Positions 1 through 11,710 of a stretch of 64,000 nucleotides of DNA are shown one piece after another. The position numbers and the translations under genes were made by a program. Under the pieces are notes generated by a model, which saw nothing but the letters and a program-made list of their open reading frames with translations, ran no database searches and was not told the origin of the DNA. Position 1 is the stretch's first letter. Each line of letters starts with the position of its first letter. The stretch comes from Chryseobacterium defluvii (lineage in GTDB: Bacteria; Bacteroidota; Bacteroidia; Flavobacteriales; Weeksellaceae): assembly GCF_003634775.1 (NCBI RefSeq), contig NZ_RBXB01000002.1:186001-250000 (forward strand), given 5' to 3'.

Positions 1-321
1 CATCCCTATGGAAGCCGTCGCCCAAATGGTGGTTGCGGTAGTGATTCCGTCAATTTTATTATCTCCTTTGAATATCACACCTGCGCCTAAAAAACCAATT
101 CCCGTGATAATGTTAGCGGCGATGCGATCCGGATCATCAGTGCCGATTTTAATAGAAAGGATAGTAAACAGGCATGCTCCGAAACACACCAGAATAAAGG
201 TTCGCAATCCCGCGGACTTGTTTCGGTATTCACGTTCCGCACCGATTAAAACACCAAGAAGCACGGAAATGAAAATCAGCAAAAGCTCATTTTGAATAGA
301 ATGATCCTGTAAAAATTCCAT
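1..321 (-). CDS. MgtC/SapB family membrane protein (5' part; runs off the window)
   Basis: The minus strand gives an open frame of 107 codons from an ATG at 321 to the window edge. It begins MEFLQDHSIQNELL and contains a hydrophobic segment with GVLIGAEREYRNKSAGLRTF followed by GIGFLGAGVIFKGD. Those are hallmarks of the MgtC/SapB inner-membrane family, including the conserved R-x-K-x-A-G-L-R-T stretch. MgtC proteins are linked to magnesium-limited growth and to control of membrane ATP synthase or phosphate uptake, but many chromosomal members have no assigned role. The 3' half lies outside the window. Confident on family, not on function. Confidence 0.88.
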   Translation of the reverse strand, partial: MEFLQDHSIQNELLLIFISVLLGVLIGAEREYRNKSAGLRTFILVCFGACLFTILSIKIGTDDPDRIAANIITGIGFLGAGVIFKGDNKIDGITTATTIWATASIGM

Positions 322-447
322 CTTTTATCTTTTAAACATGCTTAGATTAAAATTACGATAAAATATTTTAATGACGGACTTGAAAATGAAAGCCGATTTT
401 AATGAAAATTAAGTAATTTGGAAATTTAAAAAAATAACTGCATTGTT

Positions 448-807
448 ATGAAAATAGAAGAAGACCTCGAACAAAAATTGCTTACAATCTGTGAAGAATT
501 TAAATTGAGAGAAAAAGCATTTGAATCTTTAGAAGAAATTATTTCAGAGGGATTGAAAAGTGAAGTGCATTTTTTGAATGGATATGAGAGATCTGAAATA
601 CAGACTATTTTTGATGAATACAGTTATACAATCAATAAAAAGTATTCGGAAGCTACCATTGATACAAGGATTGGATTGTATATTTTCAATGATATTTATT
701 TAGATAATTTAGAACCTATAGGATATTATATTTTGGAAGCCGACTTTAACGGAGAAATAGTTGATGATATTTTTGTTCTGGAAAAGGAAAAATCTACAAA
801 AAACTAA
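448..807 (+). CDS. Hypothetical acidic protein, 119 aa
   Basis: I do not recognise this family. It is a soluble, acidic protein with no signal peptide. The first 35 residues are rich in Glu and Lys and likely helical; residues about 70-110 alternate hydrophobic and polar residues (IGLYIF, GYYILEAD), as in a small beta sheet. It stands alone between the MgtC-type gene and ligA and converges with ligA onto a shared terminator. Codon use and AT content match the surroundings, and the frame is closed by a normal stop just before a hairpin, which supports it as a real gene. Confidence 0.6.
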   Translation: MKIEEDLEQKLLTICEEFKLREKAFESLEEIISEGLKSEVHFLNGYERSEIQTIFDEYSYTINKKYSEATIDTRIGLYIFNDIYLDNLEPIGYYILEADFNGEIVDDIFVLEKEKSTKN

Positions 808-810
808 ATA

Positions 811-839
811 AAAAAGCAGGAAAATCTCCTGCCTTTTTA
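811..839. terminator. Bidirectional terminator between the 119-aa gene and ligA
   Basis: The inverted repeat GCAGG/CCTGC with a short AT-rich loop is flanked by an A run on the left and a T run on the right. It can end transcription from both convergent genes. Confidence 0.75.
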
Positions 840-852
840 TTTGAAATTTCAC

Positions 853-2865
<2,013 letters not shown>

Positions 2866-2876
2866 TCACTTTTGAG

Positions 2877-2884
2877 CAAAAATA
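2877..2884 (-). promoter_or_regulatory. -7 promoter element of ligA (TATTTTTG)
   Basis: On the minus strand this octamer matches the Bacteroidota -7 consensus TAnnTTTG, 17 bases upstream of the ligA ATG. No clear -33 TTG was seen at the usual spacing. Confidence 0.55.
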
Positions 2885-3071
2885 ATTAAAGTAATCCCAT
2901 TTAAAAAATAAGTGAATTAAATATTATGAGAAAATTAAGATCATGTAACATATTCCAATAGGCTGATTCTGTTCAGAATAAAACTCCTATTTACAATGAG
3001 TTAACACAATGTTTCAATATAATTGAAAAAACCTTAAGATTCCCTTAAACAGCTGAGTATGAAAGTCAAAA

Positions 3072-3079
3072 TACCTTTG
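3072..3079 (+). promoter_or_regulatory. -7 promoter element of the Oar-like receptor (TACCTTTG)
   Basis: TACCTTTG fits TAnnTTTG and lies 19 bases before the ATG at 3099, implying a leader of roughly a dozen bases, which is common in this phylum. Confidence 0.6.
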
Positions 3080-3098
3080 CACCAGCTAAATTATAAAC

Positions 3099-6000
3099 AT
3101 GAGAAAAGTAAAGATTGTATTGGGAATGTTGTTTTTGAGTCTGGGTACGATGGCTTATGCACAAACAACACAAGCGTCCATTTTAGGAAAGGTTACGGGT
3201 ACCGGAAATGCTCCCCAGGAAAAGATAAAGGTAACTATTATCAATGAATCAACGGGTTTCAAAACAGAAACGGAAACGAATTCAAAAGGAGAGTATATTT
3301 TTAAGGAAATTCCCCTCGGCGGGCCTTATACGGTCATCGTAAATGATGAAAAAAAGGATGGCTACAGTGTTAACTTTGGAGATCAGGTGACGGTAAATAT
3401 GAGCCTGGGAGATGGTGAAAAACTGATTGAAGAGGTTGTGGTAAACGGAAACCTGAAAAATAAGATCGGAAATTTAGGAGCGGCAACGGCTATTTCCGCA
3501 AAAAACATCGGGCTTTTGCCGGTGAACGGAAGAAATTTTACCAGCCTCACGGATTTATCTCCTTTGAGTGGAAGAGGAGGGAATTTATCAGGACAGTTAG
3601 GTTCTTCCACGAATTTCACAATTGACGGGATGACTGCTAAGAACCCTACTTCCGCCGGTTCTACAACAAGCAGGAGTGGTGCTCCCTATTCCATTTCGAT
3701 TGAAGCCGTTCGTGAATTCAAAATTACAACGAACCAATATGACGTTACTTTAGGAAGAAGCGGAGGAGGTACGGTAAGTGCCGTTACCAAATCCGGAACC
3801 AATAAATTCTCCGGAAGTGCCTTTGAATATTTAAGAACAGGCTGGCTATCCAGTAAATATGATATCAGAGGAAATGAAAGGAAGAATGATTTCTCAACTT
3901 CCCAGTTCGGGGTAACCTTAGGAGGGCCTATCATTAAGAACAAATTACACTTCTTTGCAGCATGGGATCATCAATTAGATTCAAGACCGCTGATTATTGC
4001 CGATGTGCAGACCAAAGAAGATGCGCTTCGGTTTAATGTGACCAATGAAACCCTTAATCAGGTTTTAAATATCGCAAGAGCGAAATACGGTGTTGGAAAT
4101 ACTCCGCAGTTTGGAACTTTTGATAAGGTAAGAAATTCGGATGCAGGATTTTTACGTTTAGACTGGCAGATCAATCCGAAACATTTACTGACGTTGAGAA
4201 ACAACTTTACGTATGATATGAATAAAAATGGTTTGTCGGATAATACAGCCATCAATTTCTTTGAATCCTACGGAAATGATAAAAACCTTGACAACAGCTT
4301 ATTATTGACCTTAAGATCCAATGTAAAGCCTAATTTAACGAACGAGTTAAAAGCGCAATACTTATATACTTTCCAGGACAGCTACCAGAATGATGAGTTG
4401 GGGCGTCCTGTTCCGAGGGCCATTGTGGAGCGTGTTCCTTCTACCATTGAAGGAAGTAATCTTACGACGAACATTCAGATCGGGGGACATCGTTTTGCAC
4501 AGGAAAGTTTCAGAAACAATGTATTCCAGATCGTAGACAACGTGTATTACAATACGGATAAGGTGAAATATACTTTCGGAGCCGATATCATGTACACAAG
4601 AGCCAAATCTATTTATGGAAGCGAGGTGAACGGAAGATTTCAGTTTTTAGGAATTGATAATTTCAATAATCTTACGCCTTACAGATTCTACAGGGAAGTT
4701 CCTTTAATGGAGGATAACTCAGTGAAATCGGATATCTGGAATGTAGGGCTTTACTGGCAGATTCAGTCTAAAATAGCGAAAGGTCTGGATTTCACCGGAG
4801 GCTTAAGAGTAGATTACGGCGGTTATCCGAAAGCGGAGTTCAATCAGAAGCTGTTTGATGAAATGGGAATCAGAACAGACAACCAGATCCAGTCATTTAT
4901 TATCCAGCCAAGATTCCAGTTCGATTGGAATATCAATGAAGAAAACAAAGATTTCCTGAAATTCGGTGCAGGAGTCTTCTCTTCGGATATCAACAACTAT
5001 ATGATCATCAACAATCTTGTTTTTGATGGAAAACATTTGGCAACTGTGGATGTGAATCCTACGACTATTGGTCTTACACCGGATTTTGCGAGTTACAGGA
5101 GTGATTATGGAACGGTTCCGACATTAGCTCAGTATCAGCTTCCTACCATTAATTATACAGGGGAGGATGCTAAAGTTCCGGTAGTGTATAAAGCGAATAT
5201 CTCCTATACGCATTTCTTCAACGAAAGATTTAGAGCCGGGATTGCAGGATATATGGCTTTAGGAAGGAACAATTATTTCTATTATGACAGAAACATGGTG
5301 TCCAATCCTTATTTTACACTGGATAATGAAGGCGGAAGAGGGGTTTTTGTACCCGTCACTTCAGTAAATGCGAACGGAACCATGAATTGGAAAGATGGAA
5401 GAGTGAATTCTAATTTTGGAAGAGTATTGGAATTGGTGAGTGATGGAAAGGTAAATCAATTTTCATTCGTATTAGATACCAGTTACCGTTATTATAAAGA
5501 CGGGGAAATTACGGCAAGTTATACTTGGTCGGATATCAAGGATAATACTTCTTACAACGGAAATGTGGCCAATTCAGCTACTTTGTCGACAATGATACAG
5601 AGTGATCCTAGAGATTTAAGAATGACGTATTCGGATAACCAGTTCCGTAACAAAGTGGTTCTATACGGAAACTCACCTACGTTTTATGGGTTTACGGTTG
5701 GGATCAGATATTCAGGAATCGGAGGAACGCGTTTCTCGGTTACCACGGGAGGAAATGTGAATGGGGATTTTGTTGACTCTAATGACCTGGCTTATATTTT
5801 TCCGAATCTGACTCAGTCTTTACTGGATAATCCTGAGGTAGGAAAGGCGTTGAAAGATTACATTACGGAATATAATAACGGCATTGCAGAGCGTAATGGA
5901 GGGAAAAACGGCTTCTATGGAATTTGGGATGTCCGTGTAGCAAAAAAAATAAAATTTGAGAAAATCGGCGGATTTGAGCTTTCTCTGGATATTTTTAACG

Positions 6001-6182
6001 TAGCCAATTTGCTTAATAGAGAATGGGGAGTGAACAAGTCTTACGGAAACACGTCATTGTACAGGATCACAGGCTTTGATTCAGCTACCAAGCAGCTTAA
6101 ATACAGCTTAAATACCAGTGGTCTGGAGCCATTGTCAGGAAACCCTTACCAAATTCAGTTAGGGGCAAAATATACTTTCTAA
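3099..6182 (+). CDS. Oar-like TonB-dependent outer-membrane receptor
   Basis: A 1027-residue outer-membrane receptor. It has a signal peptide ending MAYAQ, an N-terminal carboxypeptidase-regulatory-like beta sandwich (about 25-105: ILGKVTG through GDQVTVNMSL), a TonB-box-like EEVVVNG, then a plug domain (about 130-240) with NFTIDGMTAKNP and the Oar-type GRSGGGTVSAVTKSGTNKFSG motif. The rest is a beta barrel ending in aromatic YTF. Oar-like receptors import substrates with energy from TonB/ExbBD; the substrate cannot be read from sequence. A glycerophosphodiester phosphodiesterase gene follows 23 bases downstream, which suggests phosphodiester-derived cargo (inference). Confidence 0.92.
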   Translation: MRKVKIVLGMLFLSLGTMAYAQTTQASILGKVTGTGNAPQEKIKVTIINESTGFKTETETNSKGEYIFKEIPLGGPYTVIVNDEKKDGYSVNFGDQVTVNMSLGDGEKLIEEVVVNGNLKNKIGNLGAATAISAKNIGLLPVNGRNFTSLTDLSPLSGRGGNLSGQLGSSTNFTIDGMTAKNPTSAGSTTSRSGAPYSISIEAVREFKITTNQYDVTLGRSGGGTVSAVTKSGTNKFSGSAFEYLRTGWLSSKYDIRGNERKNDFSTSQFGVTLGGPIIKNKLHFFAAWDHQLDSRPLIIADVQTKEDALRFNVTNETLNQVLNIARAKYGVGNTPQFGTFDKVRNSDAGFLRLDWQINPKHLLTLRNNFTYDMNKNGLSDNTAINFFESYGNDKNLDNSLLLTLRSNVKPNLTNELKAQYLYTFQDSYQNDELGRPVPRAIVERVPSTIEGSNLTTNIQIGGHRFAQESFRNNVFQIVDNVYYNTDKVKYTFGADIMYTRAKSIYGSEVNGRFQFLGIDNFNNLTPYRFYREVPLMEDNSVKSDIWNVGLYWQIQSKIAKGLDFTGGLRVDYGGYPKAEFNQKLFDEMGIRTDNQIQSFIIQPRFQFDWNINEENKDFLKFGAGVFSSDINNYMIINNLVFDGKHLATVDVNPTTIGLTPDFASYRSDYGTVPTLAQYQLPTINYTGEDAKVPVVYKANISYTHFFNERFRAGIAGYMALGRNNYFYYDRNMVSNPYFTLDNEGGRGVFVPVTSVNANGTMNWKDGRVNSNFGRVLELVSDGKVNQFSFVLDTSYRYYKDGEITASYTWSDIKDNTSYNGNVANSATLSTMIQSDPRDLRMTYSDNQFRNKVVLYGNSPTFYGFTVGIRYSGIGGTRFSVTTGGNVNGDFVDSNDLAYIFPNLTQSLLDNPEVGKALKDYITEYNNGIAERNGGKNGFYGIWDVRVAKKIKFEKIGGFELSLDIFNVANLLNREWGVNKSYGNTSLYRITGFDSATKQLKYSLNTSGLEPLSGNPYQIQLGAKYTF

Positions 6183-6205
6183 AAAATTAATATTATCTTT
6201 ATATT

Positions 6206-6952
6206 ATGAAAAATTTTATCTTAGGGTTAGCAGTTTTAAGTACGGTACTCATGAAGGCACAGACCCAAATTATAGCACACAGAGGTTATTGGCAAAGCCA
6301 GCCTCCTACAACGGAAAACTCTCTTGCATCCTTGGAAAACGCTCAGAAACTGAAGATTTACGGATCTGAGTTTGATGTGAGAATGACGAAGGACGGAGTA
6401 TTGGTGGTAAACCATGACGAACATCACGGGAAAATGGAAATTTCAGAAACAGATTTTAAACAGCTGGAAAAACTGAAGTTGTCTAATGGAGAGAAACTTC
6501 CGACTTTAAAGGATTATCTGAAGCAAGGAAAGAAAGATAAATCTCTGAAGCTGATCGTAGAAATAAAGCCAGCCAAAACAAAGGCACTTGAAGATGAACT
6601 GGTAGCGAAAACGATTAAATTGATTAAAGAGCTGAAACTGGAATCCCAAAGTGAATATATTTCTTTCAGCTTGAATATCTGCAAGGAAATCAAAAGGCTT
6701 GCCCCTGAATTTAAAGTTCAGTACCTGAACGGAGAATTGTCTCCGGAGCAGATTAAGGCGGAAGGATTAGATGGAATAGATTATCACTACAGCATTTTCG
6801 CAAAAAATCCGACCTGGATATCTGAAGCAAAAGCTTTGGGGTTGATTACCAATGCCTGGACAGTAAATGATATCACAGTTTATGAGCAATTGAAGAACCA
6901 GGGAATAGGTTTCATTACCACCAATATTCCGGACCAGTTAAAAAATAAATAA
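6206..6952 (+). CDS. Secreted glycerophosphodiester phosphodiesterase
   Basis: A 248-residue GDPD-family enzyme that hydrolyses glycerophosphodiesters to glycerol-3-phosphate and an alcohol. A signal peptide ends near MKAQ, so it is predicted to be periplasmic. Catalytic and metal residues are visible: HRGYW at about 25, E-x-D at 55-57 and NHDEHHG at 69-75, followed by VEIKP. The C-terminal TNAWTVND motif is typical. It lies 23 bases behind the Oar-like receptor gene and is followed by a strong terminator, so the two probably form a transcription unit coupling uptake to phosphodiester cleavage. Confidence 0.93.
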   Translation: MKNFILGLAVLSTVLMKAQTQIIAHRGYWQSQPPTTENSLASLENAQKLKIYGSEFDVRMTKDGVLVVNHDEHHGKMEISETDFKQLEKLKLSNGEKLPTLKDYLKQGKKDKSLKLIVEIKPAKTKALEDELVAKTIKLIKELKLESQSEYISFSLNICKEIKRLAPEFKVQYLNGELSPEQIKAEGLDGIDYHYSIFAKNPTWISEAKALGLITNAWTVNDITVYEQLKNQGIGFITTNIPDQLKNK

Positions 6953-6971
6953 CTGTTTTAATTAATAAAAT

Positions 6972-6999
6972 AAAGCCCGCCTCTTTGAGGCGGGCTTTT
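6972..6999 (+). terminator. Rho-independent terminator after the GDPD gene
   Basis: A GC-rich perfect stem (AAAGCCCGCC / GGCGGGCTTT) with a five-base loop, ending in T-rich sequence, ends the receptor-GDPD unit. Confidence 0.85.
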
Positions 7000-7226
7000 A
7001 TCGTTGTATTAATCAGCTATAAAAATGTCGAAAACATGGTCTCAAATAGAGATAACGACAAAGATATATGAATAATATTAACTGATAATATTAAAAAAGC
7101 TTAATTATTTTAATATGTTATAAGTCAAACCGTTATCTGTTGTGGTTCATGATTTTTTAACATTTCGTTTAATAAACATTTAATAATTGTTAAAGTCTTG
7201 TTAAAACCTTCCTCGCCTGGTCGCTC

Positions 7227-7234
7227 TAATTTTG
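7227..7234 (+). promoter_or_regulatory. -7 promoter element of the susC-like gene (TAATTTTG)
   Basis: TAATTTTG fits TAnnTTTG. It covers the TTG codon that would start the longest reading frame, so that TTG cannot be the start; transcription should begin near 7241 and translation at the ATG at 7250. Confidence 0.6.
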
Positions 7235-7249
7235 CGCAAACAAAAGGAT

Positions 7250-10222
7250 ATGCGAAAAGAGAATCAAAAGTTGCTTGTTTTGTCACTGTTAGGATTGGTC
7301 AGCGTCAATATGGCAGCTCAGCAAAAAGCAAAGAAAGACACTATTAATGACATTAATGAAGTAGTTGTAACTGCTTTAGGGATAAAAAGACAGGACAAGT
7401 CTTTAGGATACTCCACAGAAACCATTAAATCCGAAGAAATTCTGAAAACCCAGAATAACAACTGGGCACAGGCTTTGGAAGGAAAAGTGGCAGGCTTGAA
7501 GATCCAGACTGCAGGAGCAGGTCCTCTGGGCAGCTCAGTGATCAAACTACGTGGAGATATTTCCATGAACATGGACCAGAACAATGCACTGATTGTTGTA
7601 GATGGTGTTCCGTTAAACAATACAACAACAGGGACAGGATTTTCGGCGTATGGAGCAGGTTCCAAAGCAGATTTACCGATTGATTACGGAAACGGGATCA
7701 ATTCCATTAATCCTGATGATATTGAATCTATTTCAGTACTGAAAGGCTCTACTGCAGCAGCTTTATATGGATCAAGAGGAGCGGGAGGAGCCATCATGAT
7801 CACCACTAAATCAGGAAAATCTAAAAAAGGGAAATTACAGGTTACTTTAAACTCCTATTCAAGCTACGATACTGTATTGAGATGGCCGGATTATCAGTAT
7901 GAATACGGGCAGGGAACTATGCAGAAAGACACCAAAGGAAATTACTATTATTCTTACGGAGCTTCTGCAGATGGAGTGAATACAGGTTCTACCAGTAGTG
8001 CTTTCGGACCGAAATTCGCAGGACAGTATTATTTCCAGTACGATCCTACAGTAGAAGGGCAAAGTGCAACAAGACAACTTTGGAGACCATATAAAGATAA
8101 TATCAAAGGTTTTTGGCAAACCGGGACTACATTCTCCAATAACGTTGCCTTGGAAACTTCCAACGAAAATACATCATTCAGGACATCATTAACCTATCTT
8201 AAAAATGAATGGATGATGCCTAATACAGGTTTTGACAGATTCAATGCATCACTTTCATTCGATCATAAGATCAACGAAAAATTAAAAGTGGGATTGAAAT
8301 TCAACTACAATAAAACGAAGAGTGATAATTTACCGGCAACAGGATACAGCAACCAGTCTATTTCCTATTTCATGATCTTCCAGAACCCGAATATAGATTT
8401 GTCTTGGTATGAACCGATCTGGAAAAAAGATAAATACCAGATTGATCAGATTCACCCGTTCAGTTCATTCATCGATAATCCTTATATGATCGCTTATGAA
8501 ATGCTGAATGGAGTTGATAAAAACTTCATTACGGGAAACATCAACCTTAATTATAAGCTTGCTAAAAATTTCGAGGTGATGCTGAGATCAGGAATGGAAT
8601 TGACCAATGAAGAACGTACTCAAAAAAGACCGTGGAGTTCAGCCAATTATCTTCAGGGAATGTACAGAGAACAGCATATCAAGCTAATGGATTTGAATAA
8701 TGACCTATTGTTCACTTATAAAAATACATTCAACGATTTCGATTTCAGTGCATCGGTGGGGGGAAGTATCCGTTATTCCGAATATACCATGTATGATTAT
8801 ATGGCAGACGGACTTCTTAAACCGGGAATATATACCCTTCCTAATGGAATCGGGAACATTACCAAGTTTGCTACACCTAGTGACAAGCAGGTAAACAGTA
8901 CTTATGGATTGGTAACGTTAGCGTATCAGAATAAAATTTTCTTAGACCTTACAGCAAGAAATGATTGGAGCAGCACGCTTCCAAAAGATAACCGTTCTTA
9001 TTTTTACCCTTCAGCAGGGATGTCTTTCATCCTTTCTGATATTTTCAAGATGACTTCCAGCCAGTTCAATTACTGGAAATTAAGAGCATCATGGTCAAAA
9101 GTAGGAAATGATACCAATCCGTATAAACTAATCAAATATTATAATAACAGTGTATTCTCAGGATCAGTGGAGGCTCCTTCATTATACCCGAATCCTAATC
9201 TAAGACCTGAAATGTTGACGAATATAGAAGCAGGTATGGATTTCAGCTTCCTGAAAAACAGGATCAGCTACAATTTTACCGTCTATCAGAACAACTCCAA
9301 AGATCAGATCGTAGATATTCCGGCTTTACTTGAAACAGGATACAGCAAAAGAACAATCAATGCCGGTGAGATCAGAAACAGAGGGGTTGAAATGACTTTA
9401 AACACTTTTCCTGTGAAAAACAAAAACTTCTCATGGAGTGTTAATGCCAACTGGTCAATGAACAGAAATAAAATTTTGTCCCTTCCGGAAGAATTCCATG
9501 GGGAACCTTATACAATGGGTAGTGTAGGGGGAGTAGTCTATTACAATGCAGTTGTAGGCGGATCACTAGGAGATATGTACGGATACGGATTAATGTATTC
9601 GCCGGACGGACAGGTGGTTTTCGGAAGTGATGGATTAACGGCAAAACCAACTCAGATGAAGAAAATCGGAAATGCCTATCCAAAATGGAGAGCCGGAATT
9701 CAGAACGAATTCAGATACAAAAACTTTACGGTAAGTTTCTCATTTGATGGCCAGTACAAAGGTATGGCTTATTCACAGTCTCACCACAAAATGACGGAAC
9801 AAGGAAAATTAGGACATACTTTAATAGGAAGAGATAATCCGAACGGATTGATCATAGGACAGGGAGTAGTACAAAATGCAGACGGATCATATTCTCCGAA
9901 TACAAAAGGAGTGGCGGTATCTGCATACTATGCAGATTACTACAGAAGAGCCAATGTGGAAACCAACTCGTTCGATACTTCTTTTGTTAAGTTAAGAGAT
10001 GCAAGGATTTCCTATTCTTTCCCGAAAAGTGTGACGGAACAATTGAAATTAACAGATCTTACTTTAGCTCTGTTCGGAAGAAATCTATGGATGTGGACAA
10101 AATTCCCGCTATTTGATCCGGAAGCCGCTACTCTTAACGATAATTTGATTACTCCGGGAGTGGAAATGGGACAATTGCCAACAGCAAGAACTATAGGTAT
10201 TCAGCTTAATGTTAAATTTTAA
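7250..10222 (+). CDS. SusC/RagA-family TonB-linked outer-membrane protein
   Basis: A 990-residue SusC-type transporter. The start at 7250 gives a good signal peptide (MRKENQKLLVLSLLGLVSVN...MAAQ); a longer frame from TTG 7232 overlaps the promoter. The TonB box INEVVVTALG lies about 30 residues in, directly after the signal peptide, so the N-terminal carboxypeptidase-like domain usual in SusC proteins is absent. The plug carries VVDGVPLNN and the strongly conserved SISVLKGSTAAALYGSRGA stretch; a 22-strand-type barrel follows and ends LNVKF. It forms a uptake complex with the SusD-like lipoprotein encoded 10 bases downstream. Cargo is unknown; the phosphoesterase downstream hints at a phosphate ester. 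Confidence 0.95.
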   Translation: MRKENQKLLVLSLLGLVSVNMAAQQKAKKDTINDINEVVVTALGIKRQDKSLGYSTETIKSEEILKTQNNNWAQALEGKVAGLKIQTAGAGPLGSSVIKLRGDISMNMDQNNALIVVDGVPLNNTTTGTGFSAYGAGSKADLPIDYGNGINSINPDDIESISVLKGSTAAALYGSRGAGGAIMITTKSGKSKKGKLQVTLNSYSSYDTVLRWPDYQYEYGQGTMQKDTKGNYYYSYGASADGVNTGSTSSAFGPKFAGQYYFQYDPTVEGQSATRQLWRPYKDNIKGFWQTGTTFSNNVALETSNENTSFRTSLTYLKNEWMMPNTGFDRFNASLSFDHKINEKLKVGLKFNYNKTKSDNLPATGYSNQSISYFMIFQNPNIDLSWYEPIWKKDKYQIDQIHPFSSFIDNPYMIAYEMLNGVDKNFITGNINLNYKLAKNFEVMLRSGMELTNEERTQKRPWSSANYLQGMYREQHIKLMDLNNDLLFTYKNTFNDFDFSASVGGSIRYSEYTMYDYMADGLLKPGIYTLPNGIGNITKFATPSDKQVNSTYGLVTLAYQNKIFLDLTARNDWSSTLPKDNRSYFYPSAGMSFILSDIFKMTSSQFNYWKLRASWSKVGNDTNPYKLIKYYNNSVFSGSVEAPSLYPNPNLRPEMLTNIEAGMDFSFLKNRISYNFTVYQNNSKDQIVDIPALLETGYSKRTINAGEIRNRGVEMTLNTFPVKNKNFSWSVNANWSMNRNKILSLPEEFHGEPYTMGSVGGVVYYNAVVGGSLGDMYGYGLMYSPDGQVVFGSDGLTAKPTQMKKIGNAYPKWRAGIQNEFRYKNFTVSFSFDGQYKGMAYSQSHHKMTEQGKLGHTLIGRDNPNGLIIGQGVVQNADGSYSPNTKGVAVSAYYADYYRRANVETNSFDTSFVKLRDARISYSFPKSVTEQLKLTDLTLALFGRNLWMWTKFPLFDPEAATLNDNLITPGVEMGQLPTARTIGIQLNVKF

Positions 10223-10232
10223 AATTTAGATC

Positions 10233-11684
10233 ATGAAAAAATTACTATTAAATATACTATTGATTTCAAGTATCGGATTGATTCCGGTTTCATGCAGCAG
10301 AAGCCTGGATGAAGTAAATACTGATGAAAGCAGGATAAGCGACCCTGCTTCCGCTAAACTCCTGATCCCTATCCAATATAATATGGCAGCGGTAAACTAT
10401 ATGAGAGCCAATGACTTTACCTTTGACATCATGCAGGTTTCCCTGGACTTTCCCAATGAAGGAAATTCTTTAAGCCGTTACTATTTAACAGAAAATACAG
10501 GAACAGGTTTTTGGAATAACAGTTATAAATGGCTGAAACAGGTAAAAGACCTCAAGGAAGCAGCCATTCTGGAAAACGATAAAAACTATCAGGCTATTGC
10601 CATGGTTTTAAATGCCTGGATTTATTCTAATCTTACGGATACTTATGGAGACATCCCTTTTTCAGAGGCTTCAAGATTGGATGAAGGTATTTCTCAGCCT
10701 AAATTCGACAGGCAGAAAGATATCTACATAAAATTGCTGGATGAATTGAAAGAAGCCAACTCACTTTTCATTACCACTAAAATGCTTACAGGAAACGATC
10801 TTTTCTATAAAGCAGAATCTGATGCCAATGGAATTACCAACTGGAAAAAATTCTGTAACTCCCTTTCATTAAGGTTACTGACAAGGATCTTAAAGAAAAA
10901 TGGAGAAGTAAACGTGAATCAGAGAATTCAGGAAATCATCAGTAACCCTACTGTTTATCCAATTTTCCAGAATAACAATGAATCTGCAAAGCTCAATGTC
11001 ACTGGAGTATCTCCATTGCTTCCTCCTATTGCAAGACCTCAGGATTTTACAACGGGAAGAGCCGCTTCAGCATTTTTTGTAGAAACATTAAAAGCCAATA
11101 ATGATCCTCGTCTGGCAATGTTCTTCTCTCAGGCAAAAGATATTGCAACCAACCAGAATATCGGATATAAAGGTGCTCCATCAGGCTATGCATTTGGAAC
11201 GGTTTTCACTTATCAGCCGTCAAACATGAATCAAAACTTAGCAAAAGCCCCTTTAAATATCCTGATTTATCCATACGCAGAATTACAGTTTACCTTATCT
11301 GAGCTTGCTTTTAAAGGAATCATTCCCGGAAGTGCGCAGACTTATTATGAAAATGGGGTAAAAGCAACCATTGAACAATGGGGTTCTACAATGCCTGCCA
11401 ACTATTTTGCTAATGCCAATGTAGCCTATAACGGAACCTTAGAAAGAATCATGCTGCAGAAGTACGTGTCATTATTCTTTGTTGACCAGCAACAATGGTT
11501 TGAAAAAAGAAGAACAGGATTCCCGGTCCTTCCAAACAACGGCGGACTCTTAAATAATGGAAACCTACCCCAAAGACTGATGTATCCTCCTAATCCAAAA
11601 GTACTGAATACGACTAATTATCAGGCGGCCGTTCAGCAAATGGGAGGTGATGATATCAACATCAAAATGTGGTGGAATCAATAA
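10233..11684 (+). CDS. SusD/RagB-like surface lipoprotein
   Basis: A 483-residue lipoprotein that would cap the neighbouring SusC barrel and capture substrate at the cell surface. The signal peptide ends in the lipobox PVSC with Ser-Arg-Ser following. The body has the alpha-helical TPR-like layout of the SusD-like_2 group: MVLNAWIYSNLTDTYGDIPF near the N-terminal third, WKKFCNSLSLRLLTRI, and a C-terminal LPQRLMYPPNP segment. Spacing of 10 bases to susC and 26 to the phosphoesterase supports one operon. Confidence 0.92.
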   Translation: MKKLLLNILLISSIGLIPVSCSRSLDEVNTDESRISDPASAKLLIPIQYNMAAVNYMRANDFTFDIMQVSLDFPNEGNSLSRYYLTENTGTGFWNNSYKWLKQVKDLKEAAILENDKNYQAIAMVLNAWIYSNLTDTYGDIPFSEASRLDEGISQPKFDRQKDIYIKLLDELKEANSLFITTKMLTGNDLFYKAESDANGITNWKKFCNSLSLRLLTRILKKNGEVNVNQRIQEIISNPTVYPIFQNNNESAKLNVTGVSPLLPPIARPQDFTTGRAASAFFVETLKANNDPRLAMFFSQAKDIATNQNIGYKGAPSGYAFGTVFTYQPSNMNQNLAKAPLNILIYPYAELQFTLSELAFKGIIPGSAQTYYENGVKATIEQWGSTMPANYFANANVAYNGTLERIMLQKYVSLFFVDQQQWFEKRRTGFPVLPNNGGLLNNGNLPQRLMYPPNPKVLNTTNYQAAVQQMGGDDINIKMWWNQ

Positions 11685-11710
11685 TGGGATCAACAATTAA
11701 TAATTAAGTA

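Noticed and set aside
8..295. A 95-codon plus-strand frame at the left edge
   Set aside because: The opposite strand encodes a clear MgtC-family protein.
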